From: Moesziomyces globuligerus
Lineage: Eukaryota > Basidiomycota > Ustilaginomycetes > Ustilaginales > Ustilaginaceae
DNA length: 64,000 nucleotides
Assembly: GCA_030849465.1 (NCBI GenBank)
Contig: JARVLF010000003.1
Span: forward strand, 496,001-560,000
Reading direction: 5' to 3'
The position numbers and the translations under genes were made by a program. Shown piece after piece: positions 19,401 through 29,144 of this stretch (position 1 is the first letter of the stretch; every line of letters begins with the position of its first letter). Under the pieces are notes generated by a model. It was not told where the DNA came from and searched no databases. It saw nothing but the letters and a program-made list of their open reading frames with translations.

Positions 19401-20706
19401 CAAGCGCCGCCTTTTTCGAGGCAGGATCGGTGCCCACGGTATGGCTGACTTGATCCTGAGCTTTTGTGGGGGTGACAGGTTCGGGAACTGTAGTGCGCTC
19501 GTCCGGTGTTGGCTGCTCCGCCGTGGTATTTGGTGACTCTAAGACTTCGGCGAAGCGCACGCCTCTGGGTTGAGAGTCGTCGGCTCCATCTGCAAATGCG
19601 ACTGTCTTGCTCTGTGCAAGCTTCTCGCTGCGTCTCGAGCGATCTTCATGCTCGACCTCCTGTGGCATGGCATTTCGAGCCTCAGCTGGCCTGATGCCAT
19701 TCGCTGGGCAAAACTGTTTGCTTTCCAGATTGCCGCCGGGATCTGCAGACTTGAGTGCATGAATTGGCCGAGCCTGTTCGACGCGGGTGAAGCGATCGAG
19801 GAGCGTGGACTGATTGGTAGGCTTGCCCCATGGCATGTCCTGGTCGTCATCGCCGATGCGCGGCAGCGGCTTGGGCAGCTTGGCAGACCGGTCCAAGTTG
19901 CGCCAGTCTGATGCACCCGCTGATGTTTTTTGGTCTGGGTCGTGGCTCGCCCTGGCGACCATGCTGTGCGAAGTGTGTCCGTTGGAACCAGTCGTGGCGT
20001 CGCAGCGCCACTTCCTCCAGTCGGCCTTTCTGCCGAGCTCGATGCTCTCGAGGATCCATCCAGGAAGGACGACCTTGTAATCCTTGAATTCGATGCGCTT
20101 CTTGGGCGTGAGGTTGGATGCGACGATGTGGGTGACGGGTGACTTTTGGTCGAGGTAGGCCATGAGCTCGCCGCCATGCAGCACGAGGAGGCGGCGAAGT
20201 TCGCTGTACGGCGGATGGGTCTGGCCGTTGATGTAGATGCAGCAGCCCTTGAGCGCGTTCGATCGCTTGCCACCTTCTGGATCCGAGTCTGCCGCTGCGC
20301 TGTGTGCTTCGCCTGGCTGGGGCTGGACCCGGAGGAGAGCCTCCTCTTCATGCAGCAGCGCAGCTTCCTGGACCTTGAGCTTGGCGCGCTTGTGCTTCAT
20401 GTAGGAGCGAAAGTCGCCGTACTCGATCGGATTGTAGATGGCGGATCCGAGCTCGAGCTTGTGCGCCTGCGGCTCCGCCAGGGCGTTCGAGGCTGCAAAG
20501 TCCTTTGGCTTATGCACCTCATCGTCGCCTAGGTGGCTGACTACAGGCATGCCATGCTCGTCGACACGTGAATCGGTGACGATCATCTCGAGAGGAGCTG
20601 TGGCAGCGTCATCTTGATCGTCGTCGGCCCATTGTACCTTGCGCTTGCGCGAAGGGCCAGCTTCAGCCTCGGCGGCGGCACTGTGTTTGATGATGGACTT
20701 GTGCAT
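16486..20706 (-). CDS. REV1: REV1 translesion DNA polymerase (deoxycytidyl transferase)
   Basis: Encodes 1406 aa, longer than yeast Rev1 (~985) and near animal REV1 (~1250). Rev1 inserts dCMP opposite abasic sites and damaged G and is the scaffold for polymerase zeta in translesion synthesis in the nucleus. Domains in order: a BRCT domain at ~152-232 (LKGCCIYINGQT to PGWILESIELG); a Ser/Pro/Glu-rich linker; the Rev1 N-digit motif FLAGYFAKSRLHHLSTWK (~471-489); the Y-family core beginning with MHIDFDSFFVAV (~520-531, metal-binding Asp523) and SVDEALVDVS with the second acidic pair. Then come ubiquitin-binding motifs at ~1007 and ~1073 (LPSxSQIDPxVLxxLP) and a third at ~1190 (GIDAEVFRALPVELQRE), and a helical C-terminal domain (~1310-1406) that in the family recruits Rev7 and other polymerases. 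It is a single exon. All catalytic landmarks look intact. Confidence 0.97.
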   Translation of the reverse strand: MHKSIIKHSAAAEAEAGPSRKRKVQWADDDQDDAATAPLEMIVTDSRVDEHGMPVVSHLGDDEVHKPKDFAASNALAEPQAHKLELGSAIYNPIEYGDFRSYMKHKRAKLKVQEAALLHEEEALLRVQPQPGEAHSAAADSDPEGGKRSNALKGCCIYINGQTHPPYSELRRLLVLHGGELMAYLDQKSPVTHIVASNLTPKKRIEFKDYKVVLPGWILESIELGRKADWRKWRCDATTGSNGHTSHSMVARASHDPDQKTSAGASDWRNLDRSAKLPKPLPRIGDDDQDMPWGKPTNQSTLLDRFTRVEQARPIHALKSADPGGNLESKQFCPANGIRPAEARNAMPQEVEHEDRSRRSEKLAQSKTVAFADGADDSQPRGVRFAEVLESPNTTAEQPTPDERTTVPEPVTPTKAQDQVSHTVGTDPASKKAALAVSKSHYASRPSNTHAARLLASPSWRERNTATSEDFLAGYFAKSRLHHLSTWKTSLQDMVSSALREAGRPLGSADLPKGVRRVIMHIDFDSFFVAVGLRKRPDLQDKPVVVCHGTGIGLPAQKPGDENRPADNQSSSTSEIASCSYKAREFGIRNGMSLGQAKRLCSHVETIPYDFEAYNAISLSLYAFLLEHSDALQAVSVDEALVDVSLLLQSMREGEAAPGSVYDRYRNHVSSQGDAWTAEKQLAEAFRDEIRERCGCEASIGIGSNILLARLATRKAKPGGSFHLTDEAKQPFLDALDVDDLHGIGWSLRERMREMFETINVGHILAKTTERKLIAEFGPKKGKIVWDKMHGLDADRLEGNKLRQSVGSHVNYGIRFLTEHEAETFVAGMCQEVAQRARAVKLRGRQVSVQVMIRAKEAPVEAPKFLGHGVCDTHHRSVQVSGPGGVAIDDKERIRAAAWPLIRDLRADPKELRGIAISLNKLEPAEGNALSPAKPKPGQAVLRFAPAVASKPTPTRKTTDSDEDVGGAAAEQIDEPGVAMPDSFETGPGAGTPRRPGMEPLPASTQLMLPSRSQIDPDVLEALPSQYRRQIETKLEGPANGGSQTRTRVLPRSTPTTPQKAKAAPSAAMAEALMLPSASQIDPAVLAELPDSVRKEIERQVGLVGLEPAGSSSAESTPTSSARRKNASTATLAGFLKHDGRQALFRSASESPTKKRVVHRLLHTAGQYAPANQKAVDREAVLAMDPSKISTAELEAVGIDAEVFRALPVELQRETFRYHAQLRRSEQARFKAGKTTTFEELTRAEQRRRASMRAAQTGRGADQAGRDPPAYLVARPKWRVPSERARIFDDVQGGTVEVPAIRGLTRYTEVEALIRQWVAAFAAKGPREGDVDRIGTYLASVVRAARQARVEDADKTTALLRLMRDTVQGAARTTRTFAHQAWQEAMERMHAAVQAQARTSFGAELS

Positions 20707-21303
20707 GGTTGAGCATGTCGGGCTTTGTGGTCAGTCGGAGACACGCTGCATCGCAGATTCGCCGCAAAGCATGCTGTAGGTTTGCAGCATTCGTGAGCGA
20801 AGCAAGTAAACGAGGCTGGTGACGATGATGTCGATGATGATGAGGGCAGAGATCCAAAGCCTGAGCAAGTCGTCAGGGTCCGAGCAAGAAGCGGCTGAGT
20901 CGCCGACATGCACAGAAGCTGCAGCCGCTGCTTCTCCTCCACCTCTCTTGAAAAAGGTGGATAGGTGTGAGACCGATATCTGAAACAGCCTTAAGCTCAA
21001 AATCAAAAACCTTTGCCTCGGCTGCACTTTATCTGCACGGGGGAGGCGGGTTGCCGGAGCGTTTGGGTCGCACAACACACAGACACCCCACACAAACACT
21101 TAGTCGAGTCTTTGTGACACTATCCTTATCACCACCTCACACCTCTTCGTTCTCGCATTCTCCTTCGTATACCAACGCCAGGTCATACCACGAGCACTCA
21201 TCCTGCAAGCGGCGGTCTCTGCTGCTTCTGCTGCTCGGCCTGGCCTGATCCGCCGCTCGATCTCTTCGACCTCGTCCCAGAGCAGCTGGTGCTGGCCGCC
21301 GCC
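20707..21303. other. Divergent promoter region
   Basis: This 597 bp separates REV1 from the amino acid transporter. A minus-strand frame at 20731-21099 contains one hydrophobic stretch but no homology I recognise, and it directly abuts REV1; I did not call it. The part near 21100-21240 is C/T-rich, as in fungal leaders. Confidence 0.45.
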
Positions 21304-22827
21304 ATGGTCACGCTTTCGTATGCGCAGGATGGAGTGCGCCATCCGTCATCACACGCACGCCATGCATCGCGCAGACGCAGCCAGCGCGTGATCTCCACCG
21401 CCTCGATCCAGCCCGAGGGCAGCGCAAGCCTCTTGTCGAGCGTCAGCAACCTCACCAACACCATCATCGGCACGGGCATGCTGGCGACACCAGGCGCATT
21501 CAAGTACACGGGCTTGTTGCTCGGCATGTTCCTCATCGTCTTCTGTGGCTTCACCGCGGCGTTGGGTCTGTACCTCATCACGCGCTGTGCGGCCCGCGTC
21601 GGCGGGAGGAAGAACAGCTTCTTCACCATCGCCTCCCAGGCGCTTCCCGCGGGCGCGTGGTACTTTGACCTCGCCATCGCACTCAAGTGCTACGGCGTCA
21701 GCATCTCGTACCTCATCATCTGCGGCCAGCTCATGCCCCAGGTCATCATCAGCTTCTTCCGCGCCTTCCACCGCGACATCCACCAGATCCCCACCCTCTT
21801 CCTCGATCGCAGCTTCTGGATCCTCGCGCTCATCATCCTGCTCATCCCGCTCTGCTTCCTCCGCAGGCTCGACTCGCTTCGACACACAAGCTACCTCAGC
21901 TTACTCGCCGTCTTTTACCTCGTCGTCATCGTGCTCCACTACAGCTTCAGCTCGGACGCAAAGGCCTCGCTCCCTCCCAAGGGCGACGTCGAGCTCGTAG
22001 AGGTGAGCTGGCACACGGTCAGCATCTTCCCCGTCTTCGTCTTTGCCTTCACGTGTGCGCAGAACATGCTGCCTGTCTACAACGAGCTCTTCCACAACAC
22101 AGAGGCGCGGGTCAACACGTCGATCGCATCGTCGATAGGCACCGGCGGCACGGTCTACCTCATCGTCGGTGTGCTGGGCTATCTCAGCTTCGGCAGCAAC
22201 GTCGGCGACAACATCATCGCCATGTATCCGAGCACGAGCCTCTTCGTCTGCTTTGGCAGGGTCAGCATCATCATCCTCACCATCTTCAGCTATCCGCTCC
22301 AGGTGCATCCGTGCCGCGCTAGCCTCGACAAGGTCTTCTCCCGCGCATCGCGGCGCCAGCAGATCCTCGACGCCGCCGCCTCGGCCGCCCTCCTCCCCTC
22401 CGAGGACGACGAAGACGACGAGGCGATCGAGCCCTATCGGGATGAGGAGGATGCAGAGCCGACGAATGGGCATGTGCAGCAGCCCGTCGTCGAGGCCGAT
22501 GACGAGATCCCGCTCGGCAAGTGGTGTCTCATGACCGCAGGCATCTTGAGCACCACCTTTGTCATCAGCCTCCTCGTCGACGATCTCTCCATCATCCTCG
22601 GCTTTGTCGGCTCCGTGGGCAGCACGACCATCAGCTTCATCCTTCCCGGCGTTCTCTACGCCTCGCTGTTCGCCGACCAGCCTCGCTCGCGCATGCGCAA
22701 GGCCGCCATCGCGCTCGCCGCATGGGGCGCATTCGTCCTCGTCGTCGCCCTCTCGGCAAACATCCTCAAGCTCGTCAATGCCCAGGTGCCCAACTCGCTC
22801 CTCGTTGCGGGGATCAAGAACAACTAG
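21304..22827 (+). CDS. Vacuolar-type amino acid transporter (AAAP/AVT family)
   Basis: 507 aa from the ATG at 21304; the five codons before it start with GTG. The family hallmark lies at the first helix: SLLSSVSNLTNTIIGTGMLA and PGAFKYTGLLLG (~residues 40-75). About ten to eleven membrane segments follow. A cytosolic acidic loop (EDDEDDEA...DEEDAE, ~residues 362-402) sits before the last three helices. This text resembles the yeast Avt5/6/7 group, which moves amino acids across the vacuolar membrane by proton antiport or symport; the substrate and direction cannot be read from sequence. The N-terminal ~35 residues are basic and probably cytosolic. It is single-exon, and its stop is ~115 bp from the end of the phosphatase gene on the other strand. 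Confidence 0.88.
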   Translation: MVTLSYAQDGVRHPSSHARHASRRRSQRVISTASIQPEGSASLLSSVSNLTNTIIGTGMLATPGAFKYTGLLLGMFLIVFCGFTAALGLYLITRCAARVGGRKNSFFTIASQALPAGAWYFDLAIALKCYGVSISYLIICGQLMPQVIISFFRAFHRDIHQIPTLFLDRSFWILALIILLIPLCFLRRLDSLRHTSYLSLLAVFYLVVIVLHYSFSSDAKASLPPKGDVELVEVSWHTVSIFPVFVFAFTCAQNMLPVYNELFHNTEARVNTSIASSIGTGGTVYLIVGVLGYLSFGSNVGDNIIAMYPSTSLFVCFGRVSIIILTIFSYPLQVHPCRASLDKVFSRASRRQQILDAAASAALLPSEDDEDDEAIEPYRDEEDAEPTNGHVQQPVVEADDEIPLGKWCLMTAGILSTTFVISLLVDDLSIILGFVGSVGSTTISFILPGVLYASLFADQPRSRMRKAAIALAAWGAFVLVVALSANILKLVNAQVPNSLLVAGIKNN

Positions 22828-22941
22828 ACGCTAGATTCGCATATAGACATTTTGTGAACACTCGTTTCATCGCACCAGCGTGCTCTGCAGGTCCGGTTTT
22901 GGGCACAGGAGCCAAGGAAGGAAGTTAAGGCTACGGAGATT

Positions 22942-24481
22942 TTACTTGGCGACGACGCACTTGGCGTACAGGTCGGTGGGGACACGGCGCTCGAGGTACG
23001 CAGTGAGCTTGTCGATGGGAGTCTGGGAGGCAGAACGGCAGAAAGGAAGGACAGAAAGAGAGGGTTCAGTGATGCTGGCAACGAAGATGGTCCTTTAGAT
23101 GGTAGAGGACGTACCCAGGTGATGTAGCCCTTGTCGTCGGCGATATCCTTGGCGTTTGTCTGGATTGGTTTGCCGTCCTTGAGGATACGCACGAACATGC
23201 CGTGGTCGTTCTTGTAGACCTCAAAGACGATCTCGGAGCCGAGGGCGGGCCACTTGAACTGGCCCGCGAGGGCGAGGGTCTTGTAGAGCCGGACCATGGT
23301 ACCGTCGTGACCGACGTAGTACTTGAGCTTCCTCGCGTCGTCTCCGCTCTTGAGCATCTTGAGGTTGCGGGCGAGCTCCTGGGTGAAGACGCCAAAGCCG
23401 TAGCGGACGTAGTCGTCGGCCGAGGGGCTCGAGTTCCAGATCCAGTCGTACTCCCAGTGGCCCTCCTGGTAGGCCTGGTTGGCGAGCTCCTGGCTGATGC
23501 TCGCGCCCGTCGTCGTGTTGGTCGGCAGCGGATGCGAGTGGCACTGACGCGAAGCCATGGCGTCAAAGTGATGGTCGATCCAGCTATTCCACCCCGTAAG
23601 GTTCGTCGTACCTACGACGCTGTTGAGCTGACTGAAGAGCTCCGACTGCGTCTTGAGGTGGTCCGTCCACGTCGCATGCGAATTGGCCTGACTCCGCAGC
23701 GTGTCGGCGTAAGCGCACGAATAGTTGGGCACGATATCGTCCAGGGTGCTCGGCATGGTGTGTACGGGGAATCTGCCTCCATCCGCACCCATACCGGCCA
23801 AGAGACCTCCGGCGACCTGGTAGGTTCGATCGCTATTGCTCGTCCTCACAAACACATCGTCCTGGTTGATACCACGGTAGAGCAGCGGGTTCTTGCCGTT
23901 GGGTCCGTAGACCGACATAAAGTCCTTGCCGTGCTGGATCGAGTCGCGCAGACCGTCGGCGGTGAGCATGCCAGCATCGCACGTGCCGTTCCAGAGGAGC
24001 GAGCGCAGAGGATGCCAGGTGGGGTTGACGATCTTGCGGTACATCTCGTGCCCCTGCAGCTCGGCCGACTTGCCCGTACCCACGCCGTACGAGATCTGCT
24101 TGTAGTCGCTGCAGTCCCAGCCCGACGTGGGATTCAGCAGGTTCTCCTTCGGATAGAGGTTGTCCGGCGTACGCTTGTGGTGGCGCTGCACCACGCTCAC
24201 GTAGACCAGCTTGGCGTCCTTGGCCTCGGGTGCCGGCGTGTAGTGAGCCGCGCTCACGTGCGGCGCATTGCAGTAGTCTACACCCTCAAGATCAACGTCA
24301 GTACCCCGACCGAGTCTGCAAAAAAGAATCCAGCGCGGCAGAGCTTACTGTACGTGTCCCAAGGCATGCCTGCCGGCGTCGTGCTCGAGGTGAACACGCC
24401 CGGAAACACGCTTGCTGCCGTCGCGAGGGTCGGCATCGTGGCGCTGAAGAAGAGTTGACTGATGGGGTTTCCGTCGATCAT
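22942..24481 (-). CDS. Secreted histidine acid phosphatase (phytase/MINPP-like)
   Basis: Three exons on the minus strand: 24349-24481, 23115-24277 and 22942-23022, giving 458 aa. Intron 1 (71 nt) has a gtaagc donor and a CTGAC branch site, and splicing yields PWDTYNYCNAPHVSAAHY, typical of fungal family members. Intron 2 (92 nt, gtacgt...cccag) joins YITW to TPIDKLTAYLERR. The hydrophobic N-terminus (FFSATMPTLATAASVFPGV) suggests secretion. The catalytic motif is RHHKRTP in place of RHGxRxP, a variant I associate with a fungal subgroup; the proton donor is in GHDGTM (His-Asp). The predicted role is hydrolysis of phosphate monoesters outside the cell or in the wall. Several NxT/S sites suggest N-glycosylation. 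The frame continues past intron 2 as an open reading frame, so unspliced RNA would give an unrelated C-terminus. Confidence 0.9.
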
Positions 24482-24945
24482 CCTGACTCGAGCCTCCTAT
24501 TTATTCCTTCCGCAACCTCCAAGACCCTTTTGCCATGTCTGCTTGATGAAGATGGGATGCGGCACGAGATGGCCGTGGTGGCCCTCAACGTGGACGCGAA
24601 GCAGTCGTTGCTAGCCGAGCATGGAAGGCTCGCCAAGCGAGCGAAGCCGCGCGCACCAAGCACGAATGGGACGTGCGAGCACGATGCACTACCCAACGTG
24701 CGCAGAGTGAGACAGATCGGATCGACGTCTGCAAACGAAAAATCAGATGGACCAAAAAGGAAAAGACCGAAAAAAAGAAAGCTTTTGCCGGTGACCACAT
24801 GCACGCAAGAACGTGCCGTTGCACCGGCCATCTCTCTCCGCTCTGCCTCTTTCGGTCCGACTTCGGGCGACACGAGACACGCACACATGCCATTGAGCGT
24901 CGAGCCCAAGTTCGCACGAGACGGGTATCATTAAACAAGGCACGG
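24482..24945. other. Intergenic region
   Basis: About 460 bp between the start of the phosphatase gene and the stop of the palmitoyltransferase gene, both on the minus strand. It includes an A-rich run (~24738-24782). It probably holds the phosphatase promoter and the neighbouring 3' UTR. No gene is supported. Confidence 0.45.
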
Positions 24946-26840
24946 CTACTTGGATGTGGGGTAGTGGTCGTCTTCAAACTCTTCGTCGGTGAGCTGCTCC
25001 TGCAGATCGATGCCGGCGTGTTTGCCTCCGAGGCCACGACGCTTGGCCCAGTGCCAACCGTCCGAGTACGGCGGGATACGCATCGGCAGTAGGATCGTAT
25101 ACCACGCACTGCGCATAGGAAACGGAGCAAGAACGTGTCAGCATCGCCGCACGTGTAGTCTCGCCCGACGACGGTGAACTTACTAGGGTGAATCCGGACC
25201 GATGTTGAAGAAGAGCTCGAGGTTGCGGCGCCACCCGACGTCGTAGACGTTGACGAACTCGGCGCCGCGCTTGCTCGCCAGCTCGCGGTAGTGGCCTGCG
25301 TTTGATCCACACCAAATGCGGTCAGCGTCCAGGGTCTCGATTTGATTGGAGAGGGGTTTGGGGGGTGGAACTTACTGTTGTCTTGGGATTCGACGCTGGT
25401 CTCACCTCTGGCGACGAGGATGAGCTGCCAGGCCGCCATGACGGCGAGTGCGGAGCCCATGACGAGGGCGAGGATGAAGAGGAGCATGACGAGGACGCGC
25501 GGGGTGTAGGGGTATGGCCAGGTCGTGGACCAGCTGAGCGAGGCGCGCATCACGCGCCATCCGCTCGCGAGGACGACGCCGCATCCGACGCTGAGCCAGG
25601 CCATGAAGAGGACGAAGTATCGTTCGTTGCCCAGCCCCACGCACTGGTTGAGCCAGGGACAGTGATGATCGAACTTGAGCGCACACGTCCCGCACGTCCT
25701 GCAGTGATGTGCGCGCTCGGGTTTGGGCGGTGCGACGAGCTTCTCGGCGGCGACGGCGCCCAGCCACTTGCGAACCTCGGCTTCGCCCTCGTCGAGCTCG
25801 TCGGGCGCGAGCTTGGAGCTAAACGTCTGCGACGGCGGTGCGGTGCGGAGCTGCTTCTCGACCTTGCGCAGCTCGGGCGGGAGGACGGCGAGCGCACGGA
25901 CGAGCGGGATGGTGGTGCACTTGCGACACATGCCCGCGAGCGGGAAGAGGTCTTCGTCGTCCACCTCGTCCGCATCGTCCTCGCGCTTGTCGACGGTGGG
26001 CGGGAAGAAGGGGTTGGACGCGGGTTCGGTGTCGACAAACGCGGCGGGCGAAGCGCTCAACGGATTGACGTCGTGGATCGAAAGCGGCAGATCGCTGCGG
26101 TTGAGACGTGGCGTGCCTGCCTCGCTGCTGGACGACGAGCGGTGGCTCGACGAGAACGATGCGCCCACCACGGGCGGCAGCCGCTCGGACGAAGAGCGAG
26201 ATGCCGACACGGAGAGCGACGCCGACCTGGCGCGGTTGGTGTCCAGTCCATCGAGCGCCTTGTTAAGCTTCCGCAGGTCGGCTACGGACGAGACGCGCAC
26301 GGGAGCCGCGGCCTCTGGCGGGCCGTGCGTGACGAGCTCGGGGTGATCCGCATCGATGCCGGTGAATTTGGGACCCGAAGCCTTGGCTGCGCGGGAGCGG
26401 TATCTGGCCCACCAGATACTGCTTCCTGGACCGCTCCTCCGTTCTGGCACCGCATCGCCGAGCCCGTCGCATACCGAGCCTGGCGAGACGGTGCACGCCA
26501 TGTAGTAGTGCCAGCCGATGCTATACACGATGTAGAGGCACATGAGCAGCGCCAGGAAGAAGCGCAGCGTCGCGACAGGATCCTGGATCGCCGAGTCGAA
26601 GAGCGTAGGCACGAGGCCGAGGGCGATGTGTGCGGGCGAGTAGGTATGCAACAAGGTGGCGAGTTGGGGTGGCAGCGGGGCGAGGACGAGGAACATGGTG
26701 GTGAAGAAGGTCCAGATGCCGCCGAGGACGAGCGTGATGCAGATGGCGACGAACACGGGGCCGGCAGCACCCGTGAGCCAGTCAGCCGCGCGCTCGACGT
26801 GTCGAAAGCTCGCATGGACGAGCTGCGCGACTGCGCGCAT
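24946..26840 (-). CDS. DHHC-type protein S-palmitoyltransferase
   Basis: Three exons on the minus strand: 25376-26840, 25184-25295 and 24946-25108, giving 579 aa; introns are 80 and 75 nt (both donors gtaagt). Two N-terminal membrane helices (~28-50 and ~88-112) are followed by the cysteine-rich domain (~375-425) with the catalytic DHHC in [20 protein letters not shown], then two more helices. Splicing restores the family's C-terminal text [15 protein letters not shown] and [12 protein letters not shown]. The enzyme attaches palmitate to cysteines of membrane-associated proteins. The Swf1-like C-terminus suggests an ER or Golgi enzyme, which is inference. Odd feature: about 200 Ser-, Asp- and Glu-rich residues separate helix 2 from the DHHC domain, with an extra CRKC motif (MCRKCTTIP) well before the main zinc-binding part. 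Confidence 0.92.
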
Positions 26841-27644
26841 GATGGCGTTGCAATTGTTTCACAGAACCGAGACGAGTAGAAAGCAAGGAAAGGAAGGGCT
26901 AGAGTGAATGCGGCGGCATATGGCTGTGGCACGGGCAAAGTCGAAGACGGACGGGACGTAGAGACAGTGGATGGTGGTGCTGAATGAAGCAGGGTGGATT
27001 GTGCGAGTGGATGGCCTTGAGTTGTGTGTGTGCGGGCGCGATGGAACCGGTGGGGAAGGGTTGGTGGGGACGTTGCGTGGTTGGCGTGGTTGATGTAGCG
27101 GGGCGGGACGGGTATACGATGTGGTGGGCGGGGGAGAGCAGTCGAGCGAGCGGCCGAGTCGAGGATGACGAGGGTGGGGAGGGCAAGGCCAAAGATGAAG
27201 CGTGGGTTCGAGATGGAGGTATGGTGCCAAGGGAAGCGTGCTTTGTGCTTCTGTGTCACATGCATTCGTGGCCAGTCAGCACCAACTCGGTTATCCAACC
27301 GAAGCCTTTTCCGTCCAAAGCTGGCATGAGCGCTGACTTTGGACTGAGACTGTGTTTTTGCATCGCTTTTGCATCGCTAATTGGCCCAATTTCCTCCTCG
27401 TTGAGCCGGATGAGACCTGCTCAGCACGACTGCTCAGCACGACTGCTCAGCATGACTGCTCAGCATGACTGCGCTCGGCTGGCTCGAATTTCCAGCATGA
27501 CCCAAATCCCAAATCGGCTGACTCGGTCGATCCCGCCGCAGTTTACTTAGCGCCAAAATCCGAACCCCCGCCCCCAAATCCAATCCGGACACACGAGCTG
27601 GGCCAATGCTCCCATTTGCCATAGGGTCGTGAGCTTACTGTTGA
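26841..27644. other. Intergenic region with a short tandem repeat
   Basis: About 800 bp between the palmitoyltransferase start and the stop of the TRIP4-like gene. It holds the 13-bp tandem repeat listed separately. Open frames here are short and without motifs. Confidence 0.45.
27417..27472. repeat. 13-bp tandem repeat, four copies
   Basis: Unit CTGCTCAGCAYGA occurs four times head to tail (two copies with C, then two with T at the variable position) plus a partial fifth unit. It is intergenic. The core TGCTCAGCA is nearly palindromic. Confidence 0.9.
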
Positions 27645-29144
27645 CTACTTGACAGACGGTGTGGGACGCAGCGTCACCTCGTGTCCATCCAGCACCCACG
27701 ATCGGCTGGGAATGCGTCGACTCTTACCCTTGCCTGAAGCCGCCTTGACCCGCGGCGGGCGCTGACTGTGCAAGCCATCGTCCTTCTCATTGCGCACGAG
27801 CCTACTTCCATCCAGACCCACGAAAGGATCCTGCTCCTCCCTCGCTGCGGGTGCTTCCGACTTGGTCTCGGCGACGACGGCGACCTGGGGCTTGGCGACG
27901 CGCGTGTGCGTCTTGAGCTTGTGCGTCTTCATGTCGAGGCTGAGCACCTTGGCCGTGCGCTGCGCCTCGCCCGCGATCGCGCGCGCCTTCTGCAGCGAGC
28001 CGTGCTTGCCGATGACGGGCGCACTCTGCGCCGCCGAGCCCGTCGCCCCCGCTCCCGCCGGAAGGATGGGTTGATCGCCCAGCTTGGGGAACAGCGCGGC
28101 CTCCTCTTCTCGCGCTGTCCTCGCTCCGGCCTTGTTGAGCTTCTTCTGCTCGCGCTGCAGCGCGATCTGCAGCAGCTGCTGCTCCACCAGCACCTCGCGC
28201 TCCTTCGTCAGCTTGGCCACCAGATCCGACCGCGCCGCCTCGGACAGCAGCGGCGACGCAGAGCACGACGGACACCGCGACGCCGGGCTCAGCGGCGACG
28301 GTTGGATCGCGGCGCACAGGATCAGCCCGCATGCGTAGCAGAGCGGCGCGTGAGGCGCCAGAGCGTGTCTTCGGCCTTGGCAGAAGCACAGCTTGCGAGA
28401 CATCTCGTCCGCGTCAGAGCTCGATGCGATGCCGGCGTGCGAGGTGAGCTCCTCGACCACGGCGTCGATCGCAAGCATCTCGGCAGTCGGCGGAGGCGCT
28501 GGCTGCGACCTCATTGCTGTAGCCGACGACGTCCCCTCTTCGGCCACGACAGTGCCGTGCGCTTGGTCCGTGAGCTGCGTGCTACTCTCTGCGGTCGGTG
28601 CTGGGCTTTCAGGCCGGGGCGTGGAGCCGGATTCTTGGGGTGTGCCGCTCTTGGAAGGTGGCGGACGCGCCTTCTTGCCCTTGCCTGTGCCGGCGAAGAA
28701 GTCCTCGTCGTCGTGCTTCTTCCTGTAAACCGTGCCCATGCCACCGAACGCCTCGGCGAGCCTGGCCATCTGCTCCTCCTCGTTGAGTTGTGCCTCCTGC
28801 ACCTTGCGCGGTTCGAGCGTCTGGCCAATGCCAGCACGCTCGGCAAGCGTCTTCTTCCCGCGCTTCCGCGGTCCACCTGCCGAAGCCGCCGTCGCGGGCG
28901 CTGCGAGTGCAGGGGTAGACGAGCCCGAAGACGGCTGCTGCGGAAAGCGGGTACGCGTAAAGTCGCGGACGAAGGAGCGAGCGAGCGGCGTCTCTTCGCC
29001 GACGAGGCCTTGGAGGTGGGAGCGCAGCGCCGGTTCGGAGTCAAACGAGTCGAGGAACGGCAGGATCTGCGTGCGCACCGACTCCGTATCCAAGCCCATC
29101 AGCGACACCAGCTGGTCGGTCCATATCGAAGAGCCTTTCGCCAT
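27645..29144 (-). CDS. ASC-1/TRIP4-like C2HC5 zinc-finger protein
   Basis: Encodes 499 aa. The zinc-binding region at about 255-300 reads CFCQGRRHALAPHAPLCYACGLILC, ending in a CPSC pair, which matches the zf-C2HC5 domain of TRIP4 (activating signal cointegrator 1) and its fungal homologues. The N-terminus is helical (SIWTDQLVSLMGL...). The middle is Ser/Pro-rich. The C-terminal part contains a basic KTHKLKTHTR segment and ends with PSRSWVLDGHEVTLRP, similar to the family C-terminus. Human TRIP4 belongs to the ASC complex that splits collided ribosomes (with ASCC3); fungal counterparts (Rqt4 in yeast) work in ribosome quality control. That role is inferred from the family. The gene is divergent from the twin-CX9C gene, with a 278-bp shared promoter region. 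Confidence 0.88.
   Translation of the reverse strand: MAKGSSIWTDQLVSLMGLDTESVRTQILPFLDSFDSEPALRSHLQGLVGEETPLARSFVRDFTRTRFPQQPSSGSSTPALAAPATAASAGGPRKRGKKTLAERAGIGQTLEPRKVQEAQLNEEEQMARLAEAFGGMGTVYRKKHDDEDFFAGTGKGKKARPPPSKSGTPQESGSTPRPESPAPTAESSTQLTDQAHGTVVAEEGTSSATAMRSQPAPPPTAEMLAIDAVVEELTSHAGIASSSDADEMSRKLCFCQGRRHALAPHAPLCYACGLILCAAIQPSPLSPASRCPSCSASPLLSEAARSDLVAKLTKEREVLVEQQLLQIALQREQKKLNKAGARTAREEEAALFPKLGDQPILPAGAGATGSAAQSAPVIGKHGSLQKARAIAGEAQRTAKVLSLDMKTHKLKTHTRVAKPQVAVVAETKSEAPAAREEQDPFVGLDGSRLVRNEKDDGLHSQRPPRVKAASGKGKSRRIPSRSWVLDGHEVTLRPTPSVK

Noticed and set aside
20731..21099. A 122-aa minus-strand frame with one hydrophobic stretch upstream of REV1
   Set aside because: It abuts the REV1 start on the same strand, has no known motif, and most of it is low-complexity. 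It may be leader sequence. Not strong enough to call.
24312..24353. A very short intron (gtacag to gcag) for exon 1 of the acid phosphatase
   Set aside because: It is under 45 nt and gives a less family-like junction; the 71-nt intron has a branch site and yields the typical TYNYCNAPHV.
27417..27472. CRISPR-like array
   Set aside because: Direct repeats are immediately adjacent with no spacers, and the sequence is eukaryotic; it is a plain tandem repeat. The same holds for the 9-bp repeats at 50936 and 60110.
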